Shown here piece after piece: positions 5,870 through 6,326 of a DNA stretch of 6,326 bases (its first letter is position 1; the number at the start of each line of letters is the position of its first letter). Source of the stretch: Clostridia bacterium. Lineage in GTDB: Bacteria > Bacillota > Clostridia > Oscillospirales > CAG-272. Made by a program: the position numbers and the translations under genes. Below the pieces are notes generated by a model. It saw only the letters and a program-made list of their open reading frames with translations. It was not told the DNA's origin and did not search any database. Location: assembly GCA_017631215.1 (NCBI GenBank), contig JAGBTR010000009.1:1-6326 (forward strand), in the 5' to 3' direction.

Positions 5870-5886
5870 CCTGGTAATTTACCAGG
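5870..5886 (-). repeat. 17-nt near-palindrome over the rpsN stop codon
   Basis: CCTGGTAAATTACCAGG has perfect 8-nt arms around one central base and contains the last rpsN codon (Trp) and its TAA stop. As RNA it could form a small stem around the stop codon; as DNA it resembles an operator-like dyad, though a binding protein is not indicated. Confidence 0.45.
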
Positions 5887-6064
5887 AAGCCTTCTTCACG
5901 CCGGGGATCTCGCCCTTGTAAGCGAGGTTACGGAAGCAGATACGGCAGATGCCGAACTTGCGGAGATAAGCGTGAGGACGGCCGCAGATCTTGCAGCGGT
6001 TGTAACGACGAGTCGAGAACTTCGGCTCAGCCTGCTGCTTGAGAATCATTGCTTTCTTTGCCAT
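5879..6064 (-). CDS. rpsN: 30S ribosomal protein S14, type Z (zinc-binding)
   Basis: The 61-residue product is the short zinc-ribbon form of S14 (also named rpsZ), which sits in the head of the small subunit. Cys24, Cys27, Cys40 and Cys43 form two CxxC pairs ([10 protein letters not shown] and [10 protein letters not shown]). The C-terminus [13 protein letters not shown] is the family ending. The roughly 100-residue zinc-free form has no such pairs. Start ATG 6064-6062 has GGAGGT at 6073-6078 with an 8-nt spacer, 15 nt after rplE. A 163-nt structured spacer follows before rpsH, unlike the tight junctions elsewhere. The zinc type is usual for Bacillota. Confidence 0.97.
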   Translation of the reverse strand: MAKKAMILKQQAEPKFSTRRYNRCKICGRPHAYLRKFGICRICFRNLAYKGEIPGVKKASW

Positions 6065-6079
6065 TTCCTTTTACCTCCA

Positions 6080-6326
6080 TCAGTTTGCAAAGGGCGCGCC
6101 CATCTTGGTGAGCAGAGCCTTTGCCTCTTCATCCGTGTTAGCCGTCGTAACGAAGCAGATGTCCATACCGCGGACCTTGTCGACCTTGTCGTACTCGATC
6201 TCGGGGAAGATCAGCTGCTCCTTCAGACCCAGAGCGTAGTTGCCGCGGCCGTCGAACGCGTTGGGGTTGATACCCTTGAAGTCGCGAACGCGGGGCAGCG
6301 AGAAGTTGAACAGTCTGTCCATGAAC
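6080..6326 (-). CDS. rplE: 50S ribosomal protein L5, C-terminal part (cut by the window end)
   Basis: About 81 C-terminal residues are visible. L5 binds 5S rRNA with L18 and touches the P-site tRNA from the central protuberance. The family end is clear: [16 protein letters not shown], then [38 protein letters not shown] and a final GAPFAN. The ATG at 6322 is internal: a Phe codon stands before it and family members have about 100 more residues upstream. The gene therefore continues past base 6326. Its TGA stop (6082-6080) lies 15 nt before rpsN and touches the rpsN ribosome binding site. Confidence 0.97.
   Translation of the reverse strand, partial: FMDRLFNFSLPRVRDFKGINPNAFDGRGNYALGLKEQLIFPEIEYDKVDKVRGMDICFVTTANTDEEAKALLTKMGAPFAN

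Larger units (their letters stand above)
5716..5878 (-). promoter_or_regulatory. Structured 163-nt spacer between rpsN and rpsH
   Basis: This is by far the longest gap in the window and has no convincing gene. Four inverted repeats lie in or at its edge: 5870-5886 (across the rpsN stop), 5849-5869, 5826-5841, and a strong one at 5748-5776. A looser pair, TATCGG and CCGATA, with a spacer of about 27 nt lies between the last two. None is followed by a U-run on the transcribed strand, so these are not intrinsic terminators. I infer a structured mRNA leader for rpsH and the genes after it, a processing region, or a small intergenic repeat element. A -10-like TATACT (5742-5737) has no good -35 partner. 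Confidence 0.45.

Overview
The window is a continuous stretch of a bacterial ribosomal-protein locus, the spc operon and the cluster that follows it. Every gene lies on the minus strand, so transcription runs from base 6326 toward base 1. In that order the genes are rplE (L5, 3' part only), rpsN (S14, zinc type), rpsH (S8), rplF (L6), rplR (L18), rpsE (S5), rpmD (L30), rplO (L15), secY, adk, map, infA (IF-1) and rpmJ (L36). This is the conserved Gram-positive arrangement.

The likely source is Bacillota, probably class Clostridia. The reasons are the 61-residue zinc-ribbon S14, the zinc-type Adk lid, the secY-adk-map-infA-rpmJ order, the strong AGGAGG-type ribosome binding sites, and base composition a little above 50 % GC by eye. 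No finer placement is possible from these genes alone. Nothing suggests transfer, insertion sequences, prophage, CRISPR, tRNA or rRNA.

Layout: bases 6326-3147 hold eight ribosomal-protein genes, 3144-1825 the translocon channel gene secY, 1805-403 adenylate kinase and methionine aminopeptidase, and 363-9 IF-1 and L36. Most junctions are 2-22 nt, and the stop codon often merges with the next Shine-Dalgarno sequence. Three gaps are longer: 163 nt between rpsN and rpsH (5716-5878), 71 nt between rplR and rpsE (4298-4368), and 39 nt between map and infA. The first two contain inverted repeats and are the most interesting non-coding parts. The operon joins ribosome parts with the machinery that acts on new proteins (SecY, Map), an initiation factor, and a nucleotide-homeostasis enzyme (Adk).

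I found no new multi-gene system. The points worth a second look are the structured rpsN-rpsH spacer (possibly an S8 control element), the hairpin before rpsE, a shortened CxC zinc-knuckle half in Adk, an Arg in the Adk TGD motif, the GTG start of infA, and the missing KOW-domain gene between map and infA. Start positions of adk, map and rpsE were set by ribosome binding sites and are shorter than the longest open frames.
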